17,218 nt of DNA from Bacillota bacterium (GTDB taxonomy: Bacteria > Bacillota > Clostridia > Acetivibrionales > DSM-2933): contig JAUZPS010000042.1 of NCBI GenBank assembly GCA_030705945.1, forward strand, positions 1 through 17,218, given 5' to 3'. A model generated the notes under the pieces. The model saw only the letters and a list, made by a program, of their open reading frames with translations, was not told the DNA's origin and did not search any database. Positions 6,924 through 14,414 of the stretch are shown piece after piece; the first letter of the stretch is position 1; each line of letters opens with the position of its first letter. The position numbers and the translations under genes were made by a program.

Positions 6924-8213
6924 TTATCTACCTCCTGGGTATTCAATGGTCATATCTGAATTTGGTTTACTGTCAACATATACCTTAATATTTGTCCTTC
7001 CGTTTTCAGGCACAGGAACAGTGAGATTAAGCGGAAAATCTGATTTATTTACTGTTCCATCCATTATTATCGTGCTTTTTTGAGTATCACTAGGCGTCAT
7101 CTCGATTAGCACCTTCATCGTGTCTCCAAAAGCTTCAGCATTTGAAAGCGGAACTTTCACAGGCACATCCTTGGTCTTTGTGGCATTGTTCTGATTGCCG
7201 TTTGGTGTAGCCTGACTTCCGCCCTGATTGTTGCTTGGAGTAGCCTGCGGGTTAGTTTTTGCTGTCTCAAGGGTTATATTAACTGCAGACATTTGTGTAA
7301 CTGTTGTATTTGGAGCAGGATCCTGGCTTACAATTTTATCGACATTATTGCCGCTGTCCTCCGGAAGCACTTTACCCAATGTAAGATTTGCGTTAGTCAG
7401 ACTTTTCTGAGCATCAACCCTTGTAAGTCCGATCAGGTTTGGAACAACAGTCTGGTGTATTTCAGGGCCTTTACTTCTATAGATAGTGACGCTAGAACCA
7501 GGAGAAACCTCTTCGTCAACACCCGGCTCCGTTCTTATTACTAAGCCGCTGGCAATTACATCGCTATATTCGTCTTGCGTGCTTGTTGTTAAGTTCAAAT
7601 CATTGAGCTTTTGCTGAGCTTCCCTTAAAGAATACTTGCTTACATCCGGTATCTTAATCATCTCAGGACCGCTGCTTACATAAAGAGTTACCGGATTATA
7701 CGGATCAGGCTTAATAGATTCCCCTTCTTTTGGCTTCTGCGAGATTATTTTATCTTTTTCAACATTCTTATCGCTCTTTGGTTCCACATTTACCGTTATT
7801 CCTTGCTTCTCTAGCTCTTGCTTTACTTCATTTATATCCCTGCCCACATAGTTCTCCAGTTTGATTTCGGCTTTCGCGGGAGGCGTTATAGTCGGGACAA
7901 TAAATTTAAAAGCAAAAAATACAAATATGCTTATAATGAGCATGGAAGTCGCAATAGCAAGAATCCACGTCAATTTGTCCTTCTTTTTACTTTTCATATC
8001 ATCATTCTCTTCCTTTTGTATCTCTTTTGTTTCTATTTCGGCAGGTTTTAGTATTTCTGGGTTAACAACCTGTATCCTTCTTGTTGGACTATTGTCTATA
8101 TCAACTTTGAAAGTTGGCTCGCTGGTAGGATCTCTTAATACCATGTTGAGATCTTTTAACATATTAGTGGCAGTCTGGTATCTGTTATTCTGATCCTTTT
8201 GAATAGCCTTCAT
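6924..8213 (-). CDS. prkC: prkC C-terminal fragment: transmembrane segment, three PASTA repeats
   Basis: Open frame after the TAG; its first ATG (8213) has no ribosome binding site at proper distance (an AGGGG lies about 20 bases off), so independent translation is doubtful. From that ATG: end of the kinase domain (1-28), basic juxtamembrane stretch (KSKKKDK, 74-80), one membrane helix (about 83-107), then PASTA repeats at about 115-182, 185-250 and 253-317. A Thr/Asn/Gln-rich linker (318-348) follows, then a beta-rich C-terminal domain (349-429) ending YPGGR. Topology predicts the repeats outside the cell. The stop is one base before the rsgA start. Confidence 0.75.
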   Translation of the reverse strand: MKAIQKDQNNRYQTATNMLKDLNMVLRDPTSEPTFKVDIDNSPTRRIQVVNPEILKPAEIETKEIQKEENDDMKSKKKDKLTWILAIATSMLIISIFVFFAFKFIVPTITPPAKAEIKLENYVGRDINEVKQELEKQGITVNVEPKSDKNVEKDKIISQKPKEGESIKPDPYNPVTLYVSSGPEMIKIPDVSKYSLREAQQKLNDLNLTTSTQDEYSDVIASGLVIRTEPGVDEEVSPGSSVTIYRSKGPEIHQTVVPNLIGLTRVDAQKSLTNANLTLGKVLPEDSGNNVDKIVSQDPAPNTTVTQMSAVNITLETAKTNPQATPSNNQGGSQATPNGNQNNATKTKDVPVKVPLSNAEAFGDTMKVLIEMTPSDTQKSTIIMDGTVNKSDFPLNLTVPVPENGRTNIKVYVDSKPNSDMTIEYPGGR

Positions 8214-8261
8214 TATAATTGTGTTTATACCCCTAGGTATATCGCTTTTAATTTTTATCGT

Positions 8262-8945
8262 CTAAACAGCTTCTTCCTGTAAATTCTTTAAAGCGACAGC
8301 CACTTGAGTCTCTCCGTCAAACGGAACCCTGCCTGTAACCATTTCATATAGAGCAATTCCTAAAGAATACAAATCTGATTTTTCGTCTGTAAATCCTCCT
8401 CTTGCTTGCTCAGGAGAAAAATAGTGAACGGAACCTATTGTGCTTCCAACCATCGTTATTGTCGATGAGGTCACTGCTCTCGCGATTCCAAAATCAGTTA
8501 CTTTTACGATACCATCTTTTGTAATAAGTATGTTATGAGGCTTAATATCACGATGCACTATGCGTTTCTTATGCGCATGTTCTATCGCCGAGCATATCTG
8601 AACTTCAATATTTACTGCTTCCCTCCAGTCTAAAGGACCTTTTTTATCTATATAGTCTTTAAGGGTGACCCCTTCAACATACTCCATAACTATATAATGA
8701 ATATTATTGTCCTGCCCGACATCATATATAGATACTATATTGGGATAGGACAAGCTTGCAGCAGATTGCGCTTCAACCCTGAACCTTTTAACAAACTCTT
8801 CATCGTTTGTAAATTCTTGTCTTAATATTTTCACTGCAACAAATCTGTTTAACAAATTACATTTTGCTTTATAAACAAGGGCCATCCCACCCCCGCCAAT
8901 TTTCTCTATTAATTCATATCTATTTCCTAGAATCTGACCTTCCAC
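8262..8945 (-). CDS. prkC: prkC N-terminal fragment: kinase domain truncated in the C-lobe
   Basis: 227 residues from GTG to TAG. Catalytic elements are complete: glycine loop IGGGGMALVY (16-25), VAVK with Lys39, the alpha-C Glu58, HRDIKPHN with Asp133, DFG Asp151, activation segment SVHYFSPEQARGG with several Ser/Thr before it, and DLYSLGIALYEMVTGRVPF. It stops at KNLQEEAV, losing the last helices of the C-lobe, the juxtamembrane region, the membrane anchor and all PASTA repeats. If translated as such it would be a soluble, ligand-blind and possibly unstable kinase. It starts about 90 bases after the stp stop. Confidence 0.75.
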   Translation of the reverse strand: MEGQILGNRYELIEKIGGGGMALVYKAKCNLLNRFVAVKILRQEFTNDEEFVKRFRVEAQSAASLSYPNIVSIYDVGQDNNIHYIVMEYVEGVTLKDYIDKKGPLDWREAVNIEVQICSAIEHAHKKRIVHRDIKPHNILITKDGIVKVTDFGIARAVTSSTITMVGSTIGSVHYFSPEQARGGFTDEKSDLYSLGIALYEMVTGRVPFDGETQVAVALKNLQEEAV

Positions 8946-9032
8946 AATCAATCCTCCTTACTATAAATAAAAAAATTCTTCATGAAGGTCCCAGCATAAA
9001 ACTATACCTTATTTATTTTATAGGTTATTCCC

Positions 9033-9767
9033 TTATTCTTTAAAAATTATAACCGTTATATTATCTTCTCCACCCATATCATTGGATCCTTCAACTAATT
9101 TTTCACAGGCTAACTCAGGGTCTTCAATTCTCTCAATTATTTCTAAAATTCTTTCTTCGTTAAGCATATTCGTTAGTCCGTCAGTACACATCAGAAAAAC
9201 ATCATTTTCCATTATATCATATGTATAAGTATCCACTTCTAATACAGCAACGCAACCTAAAGCTCTCGTAATAAGATTCTTATTAGGGTGATTCTCAGCT
9301 TCTTCCCTTGTAAGAGAACCGTTTCTGATAAGCTCTTCAATATAGGAGTGATCTATTGTTAGTTTCTCTATCTTTCCATCGCGAATAAGATATACTCTGC
9401 TGTCTCCAACATGGCCTATATACAACTTTCTGTCAATAACAACAGCTACTATCAAGGTTGTTCCCATCCCTGAATCGGTTTCGTTTTCAAGGGATTTTTT
9501 GTAGACATGAACATTTGCCAACTGTATTATATCCTTAAGAGTATTTGAAACGTCCTCGCTCTTTTTAAAGATATCAGGATTTTCAGATATATTATTGCTG
9601 ATTAATTCCACAGCTGATTTACTGGCAATTTCTCCGGAATTATGTCCGCCCATACCGTCTGCAATAATAAAAGCTGTGGGCGCTCCTGGAAAGCCGGCTA
9701 AAATATTATAGCTGTCTTCATTTATCTCTCTGACTTTTCCTTTATCACATCTGACCCCGTATCTCAC
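9033..9767 (-). CDS. stp: PP2C-family Ser/Thr phosphatase (PrpC/Stp)
   Basis: Metal-dependent protein phosphatase that reverses phosphorylation by the neighbouring PASTA kinase. 244 residues, typical. Motifs: REINEDSY (13-20), ADGMGGHNSGEIAS with Asp37 (36-49), MGTTLIVAVV (101-110), GHVGDSRVYLIRDG (118-131), CTDGLTNML with Asp196, and GGEDNITVIIF with Asp235: the metal-binding acidic residues of the PPM family are all present. The GTG start at 9767 has AAGGAG 7 bases upstream. It lies after a 368-bp gap full of palindromes, so it probably starts a new transcription unit with prkC, or depends on readthrough from rlmN. Confidence 0.95.
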   Translation of the reverse strand: MRYGVRCDKGKVREINEDSYNILAGFPGAPTAFIIADGMGGHNSGEIASKSAVELISNNISENPDIFKKSEDVSNTLKDIIQLANVHVYKKSLENETDSGMGTTLIVAVVIDRKLYIGHVGDSRVYLIRDGKIEKLTIDHSYIEELIRNGSLTREEAENHPNKNLITRALGCVAVLEVDTYTYDIMENDVFLMCTDGLTNMLNEERILEIIERIEDPELACEKLVEGSNDMGGEDNITVIIFKE

Positions 9768-9920
9768 CGTACCACTCCTTAGTAAGGATAAATTGTCTAA
9801 ATTTCATCATACCGCTTGCGCATAAAGCAACAACGCGCAGTTACAACACTTATAATATATTAAATAAAATTATTTCATCATAACTTTCATATTAAAATCA
9901 ATTAACCTTTTACACTTAGG

Positions 9921-10026
9921 TATATAAAAAGCACTATTAATCTTACATTTGACGGAGCAAAATAACGAACGCTTTAACGTTATTTTGTGATAGGCAAATG
10001 TAAAAGATTAATTGCTTTTTATATAG
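9921..10026 (+). repeat. 106-bp palindromic repeat family B, copy 1
   Basis: Base-for-base identical to 15095-15200. The outer arms (TATATAAAAAGCA... and ...TGCTTTTTATATA, continuing through TTAATCTT and ACATTTG) pair over about 30 bp. An inner perfect 10-bp stem pairs CAAAATAACG (9958-9967) with CGTTATTTTG (9978-9987) around AACGCTTTAA. It contains no gene and is outside any coding region. The palindromic form and high identity suggest a recently spread MITE- or REP-like sequence. Confidence 0.85.
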
Positions 10027-10048
10027 TATCAAAAAATAAACTGGTCAA
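10020..10048 (-). promoter_or_regulatory. Candidate promoter towards stp at the junction of repeats A and B
   Basis: On the minus strand TTGACC (10048-10043) and TATATA (10025-10020) are separated by exactly 17 bases. The -35 lies in repeat A and the -10 in the end of repeat B. It would drive stp-prkC with a leader of about 245 bases that contains the repeat B palindrome. Supported only by sequence match in an AT-rich region. Confidence 0.35.
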
Positions 10049-10093
10049 CTAGGAGTTTCAAAAACTTGAACATGGAATTTTTTGAAACTCCCT
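10026..10093 (-). repeat. Hairpin repeat family A, copy 2
   Basis: On the minus strand: GGGAGTTTCAAAAA, ATTCC, TGTTCAAGTTTTT, GAAACTCCT, AGTTGACCAGTT, a T-run and GATAC, matching 1130-1225 except for stem-base changes and absence of the internal 29-base segment. The 13-bp stem lies about 45 bases after the rlmN stop in the direction of transcription. The T-run starts roughly ten bases past the stem, so it is not a textbook terminator, though it could act as one. Confidence 0.65.
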
Positions 10094-10135
10094 TATCTCT
10101 GCTAAATGTAAGATTATTAGCGCTTTTAATATAAA

Positions 10136-11212
10136 TTAACTCGTTGCGCAAATATCAGAATCTATTTTATCATACTTGTCATTCCTAATCCTACTTTTCC
10201 TAAGCTGTCCACATGCTGCGTTAATATCAGCTCCTAGTTCACGCCTTACAGTCGTCTCAATGCCGTGTTTTTCCAAAATTCTTTTGAAACTTTCTGTTTT
10301 TTTCATTTTTGTTCTTTTAAATTCGTCTTTATCAATAGAATTTATCGGAATCAAATTAACATGGCATAACATGCCTTTAAGCAGCTTTGAAAGCTCGAAG
10401 GCGCTTTGATCCGAATCATTTACATCTGAAATCATTGCATATTCAAATGTTATTCTTCTACTAGTTACCTCTGTATATATCTTACATGCTTCAATCAATT
10501 TGTCAATAGAATATGCTTTATTTACAGGCATTATTTTTTCTCTTATTTCATTATTAGGAGCATGTAATGATATAGAAAGCGTCACTTGAAGGTTTTCTTT
10601 AGACAACTTTATAATCTCAGGAACCAAACCGCAGGTAGATACAGAAATATGTCTTAAGCCAATGTTTAAGCCATCCTTGTGATTAACAAGCTTAAGAAAT
10701 TTTATAAGATTGTCGTAATTGTCCAAAGGCTCGCCAATGCCCATAATAACAATATTGCTTATTCTCTTGCCCTCATCCTTCTGTATCGTTAATATCTGAT
10801 CGAGAATTTCTCCGCCTGTGAGGTTCCGTCCAAATTCTATTCCTGTTGAAGCGCAGAATTTACACCCCATCCTGCAGCCGGCTTGGGATGATATGCACGC
10901 TGTAAAACCATGCTTATACGACATAAGGACGCTTTCAATTACATTACCATCAGCGTATTCAAATATATACTTAATGGTGCCATCGATTTTTGACACCAAC
11001 TTATTCTGAATTTTTAATTTCTCAAAATTGAAATTATCTTTAATTTTTTGTCTTAGCTCCTTTGAGAGATTTGTCATTTCATCAATGCTCAAAACCCCTT
11101 TATGAACCCATTGAAATATCTGTTTAGCCCTGTACTTAGGCTCTCCGATAACCACTAATGACTCTTCAAGCTCTTCGACAGTCAAATCATAAAGATTTTG
11201 CTTTTTATCCAT
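10136..11212 (-). CDS. rlmN: Dual-specificity 23S rRNA/tRNA m2A methyltransferase RlmN
   Basis: Radical SAM enzyme that methylates C2 of A2503 in 23S rRNA and A37 in some tRNAs. 358 residues, slightly longer than the usual 345-350 because of a polar C-terminal tail. The iron-sulfur cluster motif is CRMGCKFC (Cys113, Cys117, Cys120), preceded by TACISSQAG. The GIGEPLDN block, SVSTCGLVP and SLHAPN follow the RlmN pattern. The methyl-carrying C-terminal cysteine is Cys334 in ADINAACGQLR. The ATG is two bases past the rsmB stop, with GAGG inside the end of rsmB, so the two are coupled. The TAA stop is followed at once by the repeat cluster. Confidence 0.96.
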   Translation of the reverse strand: MDKKQNLYDLTVEELEESLVVIGEPKYRAKQIFQWVHKGVLSIDEMTNLSKELRQKIKDNFNFEKLKIQNKLVSKIDGTIKYIFEYADGNVIESVLMSYKHGFTACISSQAGCRMGCKFCASTGIEFGRNLTGGEILDQILTIQKDEGKRISNIVIMGIGEPLDNYDNLIKFLKLVNHKDGLNIGLRHISVSTCGLVPEIIKLSKENLQVTLSISLHAPNNEIREKIMPVNKAYSIDKLIEACKIYTEVTSRRITFEYAMISDVNDSDQSAFELSKLLKGMLCHVNLIPINSIDKDEFKRTKMKKTESFKRILEKHGIETTVRRELGADINAACGQLRKSRIRNDKYDKIDSDICATS

Positions 11213-11214
11213 TA

Positions 11215-12564
11215 CTATCCTCGTTTTCTCATTTTGGCTATGAAAAAGCCGTCAACTTTATTTATATTTGGATATAATTCAATATATCCTTTCTTCGAAA
11301 ATTCTTTTAATCCCTCAGGGAGTAAGCTTATAAAATCTTCAAGGAAAAAGTCTTCACTTTCATTGAGAAACCTATCCACCAAATCCTTGTTTTCTTCATT
11401 TTCTATAGTGCAGGTGCTATAAACAAGATATCCTCCAGCCTTTACATATCTTGAGGCGTTACTTAATATCTTTAGCTGGAGATCTGTAATTTCTTTCTTG
11501 TCTTTGGCGCTACGAGACCATTTGATATCGGGTTTTTTTCTGATTATCCCAAACCCTGTGCAAGGAGCGTCTACCAAAACTCTATCCGCCTTTTCAATCA
11601 AATTCTCATCAATATTTACAGCGTCAAACGCTTCCGCTTTAATTATTTCCACTCCAAGGCGTTTTGAGCCTTCATTTATAAGATTGATCTTATGCTCATG
11701 AATATCCCGGGCAACTATCAAGCCTTCATTTTTCATAAGCTGCGCCATGTGAGTGGTTTTGCCGCCAGGCGCTGAGCATACATCAACGATAAGTTCGCCA
11801 GGCTTTGGATCCATTACTCTAGCTACTAACATAGAGCTTTCATCCTGAACGAGGAAATGTCCCATTTTATATTGTTCAAGGTTGAGAAACGAACCGGGAT
11901 TTAAAACCTGCAACGCCTCGTCCATAAATTTTCCATCAGTAGTCTCAACTCCATTTTCCGAAAGTTCAAGTTTCAGCTTGTCCTTTGAAGTTTTGAGAGT
12001 ATTAACCCTAATCATAAAATCTGGAACTTCATTGTTGCTGCAAAGTAAATCCTCAGTAAATTCTTTGCCAAACCTTTGCAACCACTCTGTTACCAACCAA
12101 TCAGGATGGGAATATTTAACTGACAGATAGCCTACAATATCCTTTTCTTTGTCAGGATACTCAATAGAAGCCTTGCTTCTTGCGATACTCCTTAAAACGC
12201 CATTTACAAACTTGCTTGAACCTGAGTGCCCATATCTTTTAGACAGGTTAACGCTTTCATTGCATGCGGCTGAAACAGGAATCCTATCCGTATACAAAAG
12301 CTGATAGACTCCTAGCCTTAAAATATTAAGTATCCATGGCGAAATTTTTTTTAACTTTATGCTTGAAAACTTACTGATTGTCCAATCTATAGAAAGCTTC
12401 CATTTTAGGACGCCATACACCAACTCTGTGACAAAAGCCCTGTCCACTCCCTTAAGAGAATTACCCTCAAGAAGTTTATTCAGAGCTAAATTTGAATAAG
12501 CGCCCTTTTCATTTATCTCATAAATCGTTTTTAAAGCCAGTTCCCTGGGTAAATCCACAGCCAT
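11215..12564 (-). CDS. rsmB: 16S rRNA m5C967 methyltransferase RsmB (Sun/Fmu)
   Basis: Methylates C5 of C967 (E. coli numbering) of 16S rRNA. 449 residues: an N-terminal NusB-like RNA-binding domain (about 5-130, ALKTIYEINEKGAYSN, FVTELVYGVLKWK, VSAACNESVNLSKRYG and KFVNGVLR), then a Rossmann methyltransferase domain. SAM motif DVCSAPGGKT (261-270), motif IV DAPCTGFGIIRKKPD with Cys335, and catalytic motif VI YSTCTIENEEN with Cys385 are all present. The ATG start has only a weak AGAGAG upstream. It follows the DUF116 gene by about 50 bases and precedes rlmN by 2. Stop is TAG. Confidence 0.96.
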   Translation of the reverse strand: MAVDLPRELALKTIYEINEKGAYSNLALNKLLEGNSLKGVDRAFVTELVYGVLKWKLSIDWTISKFSSIKLKKISPWILNILRLGVYQLLYTDRIPVSAACNESVNLSKRYGHSGSSKFVNGVLRSIARSKASIEYPDKEKDIVGYLSVKYSHPDWLVTEWLQRFGKEFTEDLLCSNNEVPDFMIRVNTLKTSKDKLKLELSENGVETTDGKFMDEALQVLNPGSFLNLEQYKMGHFLVQDESSMLVARVMDPKPGELIVDVCSAPGGKTTHMAQLMKNEGLIVARDIHEHKINLINEGSKRLGVEIIKAEAFDAVNIDENLIEKADRVLVDAPCTGFGIIRKKPDIKWSRSAKDKKEITDLQLKILSNASRYVKAGGYLVYSTCTIENEENKDLVDRFLNESEDFFLEDFISLLPEGLKEFSKKGYIELYPNINKVDGFFIAKMRKRG

Positions 12565-12616
12565 ATAAATTATCTCTCTTTATTTTGTTATTTTATATTG
12601 TTATCTGCTATATAAA

Positions 12617-13363
12617 TCAATTGGTCAATTCATTTATCCTATTTCTAAGTGCTTCAATATTTACAAATGTATTAAAGCAAGGCCCGTTTGGGCGTTCATT
12701 AGTAATTCCTATTACGCAAATGTTTTTCACATCAAATATACCACTTATTAGATCCCTTTCGCAAGCTACTGCAATTATTATTTTAGGTTTTGATTTTGAA
12801 ATCACATTTCTTGCGGCTGTTCCTCCTGTTACAACAACAGCTTTTATACCGGTTTCGCGCATTATATTAGTTATCTCTCCAATATTGCACTTTCCGCATC
12901 TTTTACAATTTTTAATATCGGAGGTTATCTTAATCCCGCACTCATTATTCTGAAGACAGTGGGGTAAAACCACCAGTATATCTTCAGGTTTAAATTTGAG
13001 TCCGCCTGATTCTACGAGAATGTTATTGATATCTATATAAAATTTCCTGATTGCATCCTTATTATTCCTTGACATTTTTAATAATAATGATATCAGGGGA
13101 AACAGAATATTAAAACCGGTTTTAACAAATTTAGCTAAAACCGGTTTTATTCTCTTTTTTTTATAAGTTAAATATATTATAAATATTGTTATTATTAACA
13201 ATGCTGTCACAACAGTAAAAATACAAATTGACAATAGAATTATTATATTATAATTTGAAATAGTAAAATTGCGGTAAATAAAGCCCATACCAAAAATAAT
13301 CAAGCATAGCGACAATATAACAGCAACAGAAAAAAATATAAACTTCTTTAAATAATTATCCAA
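12617..13363 (-). CDS. DUF116 family membrane protein
   Basis: 248 residues. Two membrane helices (about 8-30 and 40-67) are followed by a basic stretch YKKKRIK and a cytoplasmic cysteine-rich DUF116 domain: PHCLQNNECG, KNCKRCGKCNIGEI, GGTAARNVI, AVACERDLISGI and RPNGPCFNTFVN. Cysteines 136, 142, 153, 156, 159, 201 and 229 could bind metal or a cluster; no function is established for the family to my knowledge. The TTG start at 13363 overlaps the end of fmt by eight bases and has AAGGTG about 6 bases upstream. The domain's constant place between fmt and rsmB in clostridia suggests a tie to translation or protein maturation, which is inference. Confidence 0.88.
   Translation of the reverse strand: MDNYLKKFIFFSVAVILSLCLIIFGMGFIYRNFTISNYNIIILLSICIFTVVTALLIITIFIIYLTYKKKRIKPVLAKFVKTGFNILFPLISLLLKMSRNNKDAIRKFYIDINNILVESGGLKFKPEDILVVLPHCLQNNECGIKITSDIKNCKRCGKCNIGEITNIMRETGIKAVVVTGGTAARNVISKSKPKIIIAVACERDLISGIFDVKNICVIGITNERPNGPCFNTFVNIEALRNRINELTN
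13111..13149. repeat. Two identical 14-bp palindromes inside the DUF116 gene
   Basis: TAAAACCGGTTTTA occurs at 13111-13124 and again at 13136-13149, 25 bases apart start to start. Each is a perfect palindrome. They encode the basic linker after the second membrane helix (IKPVL and VKTGF). They could be a paired binding site, or form hairpins in the message. Confidence 0.6.
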
Positions 13364-14288
13364 TTACTTCACCTTCATTTATCTTATGTCCGCAGAGGTA
13401 TTCTTCTACAGTCATTCTCCTGCCTGATTCCGGCTGTATCTCCATAATTTTTATAAGTCCCTCTCCACACGCTGCGACCATCCCGCTTTTATCTGACTTA
13501 AGTATTGTTCCTGGCTTTAACTTATGATTTTCGCTGTCTAAAACACAGGTTTTCCATATTCTTAACTTGCCTCCATTAAATACCGTAAAAGCTCCAGGCC
13601 AAGGATTTGCGCCTCTCACAAGGTTATGAATATCTCTGGCGCTTTTATTCCAATTAATTTCGCCAATCTCTTTCTTTATAATTGGGGCATTAGTTGAATC
13701 CTCTTCAACCTGTTTTTCCCTTTTAAGCGCGCCTTCTTTTAACTGAAGCAGTGTTTCTTTAAGGACATCTGCTCCAACGACGGATAAGACGTCATGAAGT
13801 TCTCCGGCTGTCATATCAACAGGTATCTCAACCTCCCGCTTTAGCAGCATATCTCCTGTATCCATTCCGACATCGGTGTACATTGTAGTTATTCCCGCCT
13901 TTGTCTCCCCATTTATAACAGACCATTGAATAGGAGCCGCGCCTCTGTATTTGGGCAATAGGGACCCGTGAACATTTATACAGCCCAAAGGCGGTAAATC
14001 CAATATATCCTTGGGCAAAATTCTGCCGTAGGCTACTGTAACAAACAGATCAGGTTCTAACGCCTTCAGCGCGTTATAAAACTCTCCCGTTCTTATTTTT
14101 TCCGGCTGAATCACCATAATGCCCTTTTCTTCAGCAAACACCTTTACAGGCGGGGGAGTCAATTTGTTACCTCTGCCTTTTGGTTTATCCGGTTGTGTTA
14201 CCACTGCCGCAATATGATAATTTTCTTCCACAAGCGCTTTAAGGCTTGGGATTGCAAACTCTGGCGTACCCATGAAGACTATTTTCAA
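13356..14288 (-). CDS. fmt: Methionyl-tRNA formyltransferase
   Basis: Formylates initiator Met-tRNA using 10-formyl-tetrahydrofolate. 310 residues, standard. N-terminal FMGTPEFAIPSL, VVTQPDKPKGRG, then the catalytic NVHGSLLPKYRGAAPIQW with the Asn and His of the formyltransferase site, and GITTMYTDVGMDTGDML carrying the catalytic Asp. The C-terminal tRNA-binding OB domain starts near residue 205 and includes NPWPGAFT. The start is TTG at 14288 with AGGAG 9 bases upstream; an ATG inside MGTPEF would remove the first beta strand. It overlaps the DUF116 gene by 8 bases and follows def by about 126 bp. Confidence 0.96.
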   Translation of the reverse strand: MKIVFMGTPEFAIPSLKALVEENYHIAAVVTQPDKPKGRGNKLTPPPVKVFAEEKGIMVIQPEKIRTGEFYNALKALEPDLFVTVAYGRILPKDILDLPPLGCINVHGSLLPKYRGAAPIQWSVINGETKAGITTMYTDVGMDTGDMLLKREVEIPVDMTAGELHDVLSVVGADVLKETLLQLKEGALKREKQVEEDSTNAPIIKKEIGEINWNKSARDIHNLVRGANPWPGAFTVFNGGKLRIWKTCVLDSENHKLKPGTILKSDKSGMVAACGEGLIKIMEIQPESGRRMTVEEYLCGHKINEGEVIG

Positions 14289-14414
14289 AGCTTTTCACTC
14301 CTAGTATATTTATTTTAGATAACTAAATATCAGTTCGCTTTGAAAAGCCATTCTTAGGCTGCTCAGCGCAACTATATAAAATTAATTTTACATTGATTAT
14401 CTATATATAAATTC

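Larger units (their letters stand above)
6924..8945 (-). pseudogene. prkC: PASTA-domain Ser/Thr kinase gene interrupted by in-frame TAG
   Basis: Membrane Ser/Thr kinase of the PrkC/StkP/PknB type that senses muropeptide or lipid II through extracellular PASTA repeats; its partner phosphatase stp lies just upstream. The whole locus reads in one frame with a single TAG at 8262-8264, so ignoring that codon gives 673 residues: kinase, transmembrane segment, three PASTA repeats and an extra C-terminal domain. No frameshift is involved. After the TAG the frame continues TIKIKSDIPRGINTIIMKAI, matching the helix region that normally follows in this family. Start chosen: GTG at 8945, with AAGGAGGA about 7 bases upstream; the TTG at 8951 is too close to that site. 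TAG also terminates pilT, rsgA and rsmB here, so general recoding of TAG is unlikely. Nonsense mutation, sequence error or readthrough remain open. Confidence 0.8.
9889..10133. repeat. Diverged outer arms of the 106-bp repeat family
   Basis: The arm at 10102-10133 matches the complement of the left arm of the 106-bp repeat at 27 of 32 positions. The arm at 9889-9918 matches the complement of its right arm at about 25 of 30. The two are roughly inverted repeats of each other. Between them sit an undamaged 106-bp copy in the opposite orientation and a family A hairpin. This looks like an old element into which younger ones were inserted. The right arm ends three bases from the rlmN stop. With the 121 bases beyond 9889 it fills the 368-bp gap; I see no gene there. 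Confidence 0.55.

Noticed and set aside
6923..6946. rsgA start at the TTG at 6946
   Set aside because: No ribosome binding site there; the TTG at 6922 has AGGAGG 8 bases upstream and matches the family N-terminus.
7228..7544. Plus-strand frames within prkC and in other genes
   Set aside because: They lie opposite long, well-conserved genes, lack ribosome binding sites and show no recognisable family.
8262..8264. Pyrrolysine or genome-wide TAG recoding
   Set aside because: pilT, rsgA and rsmB in the same window end with TAG at the expected protein ends, and no suppressor tRNA or PYLIS-like evidence is visible here. Local readthrough is left open.
9768..10135. Insertion sequence or transposase remnant between rlmN and stp
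   Set aside because: No coding potential for a transposase on either strand; only short palindromic elements.
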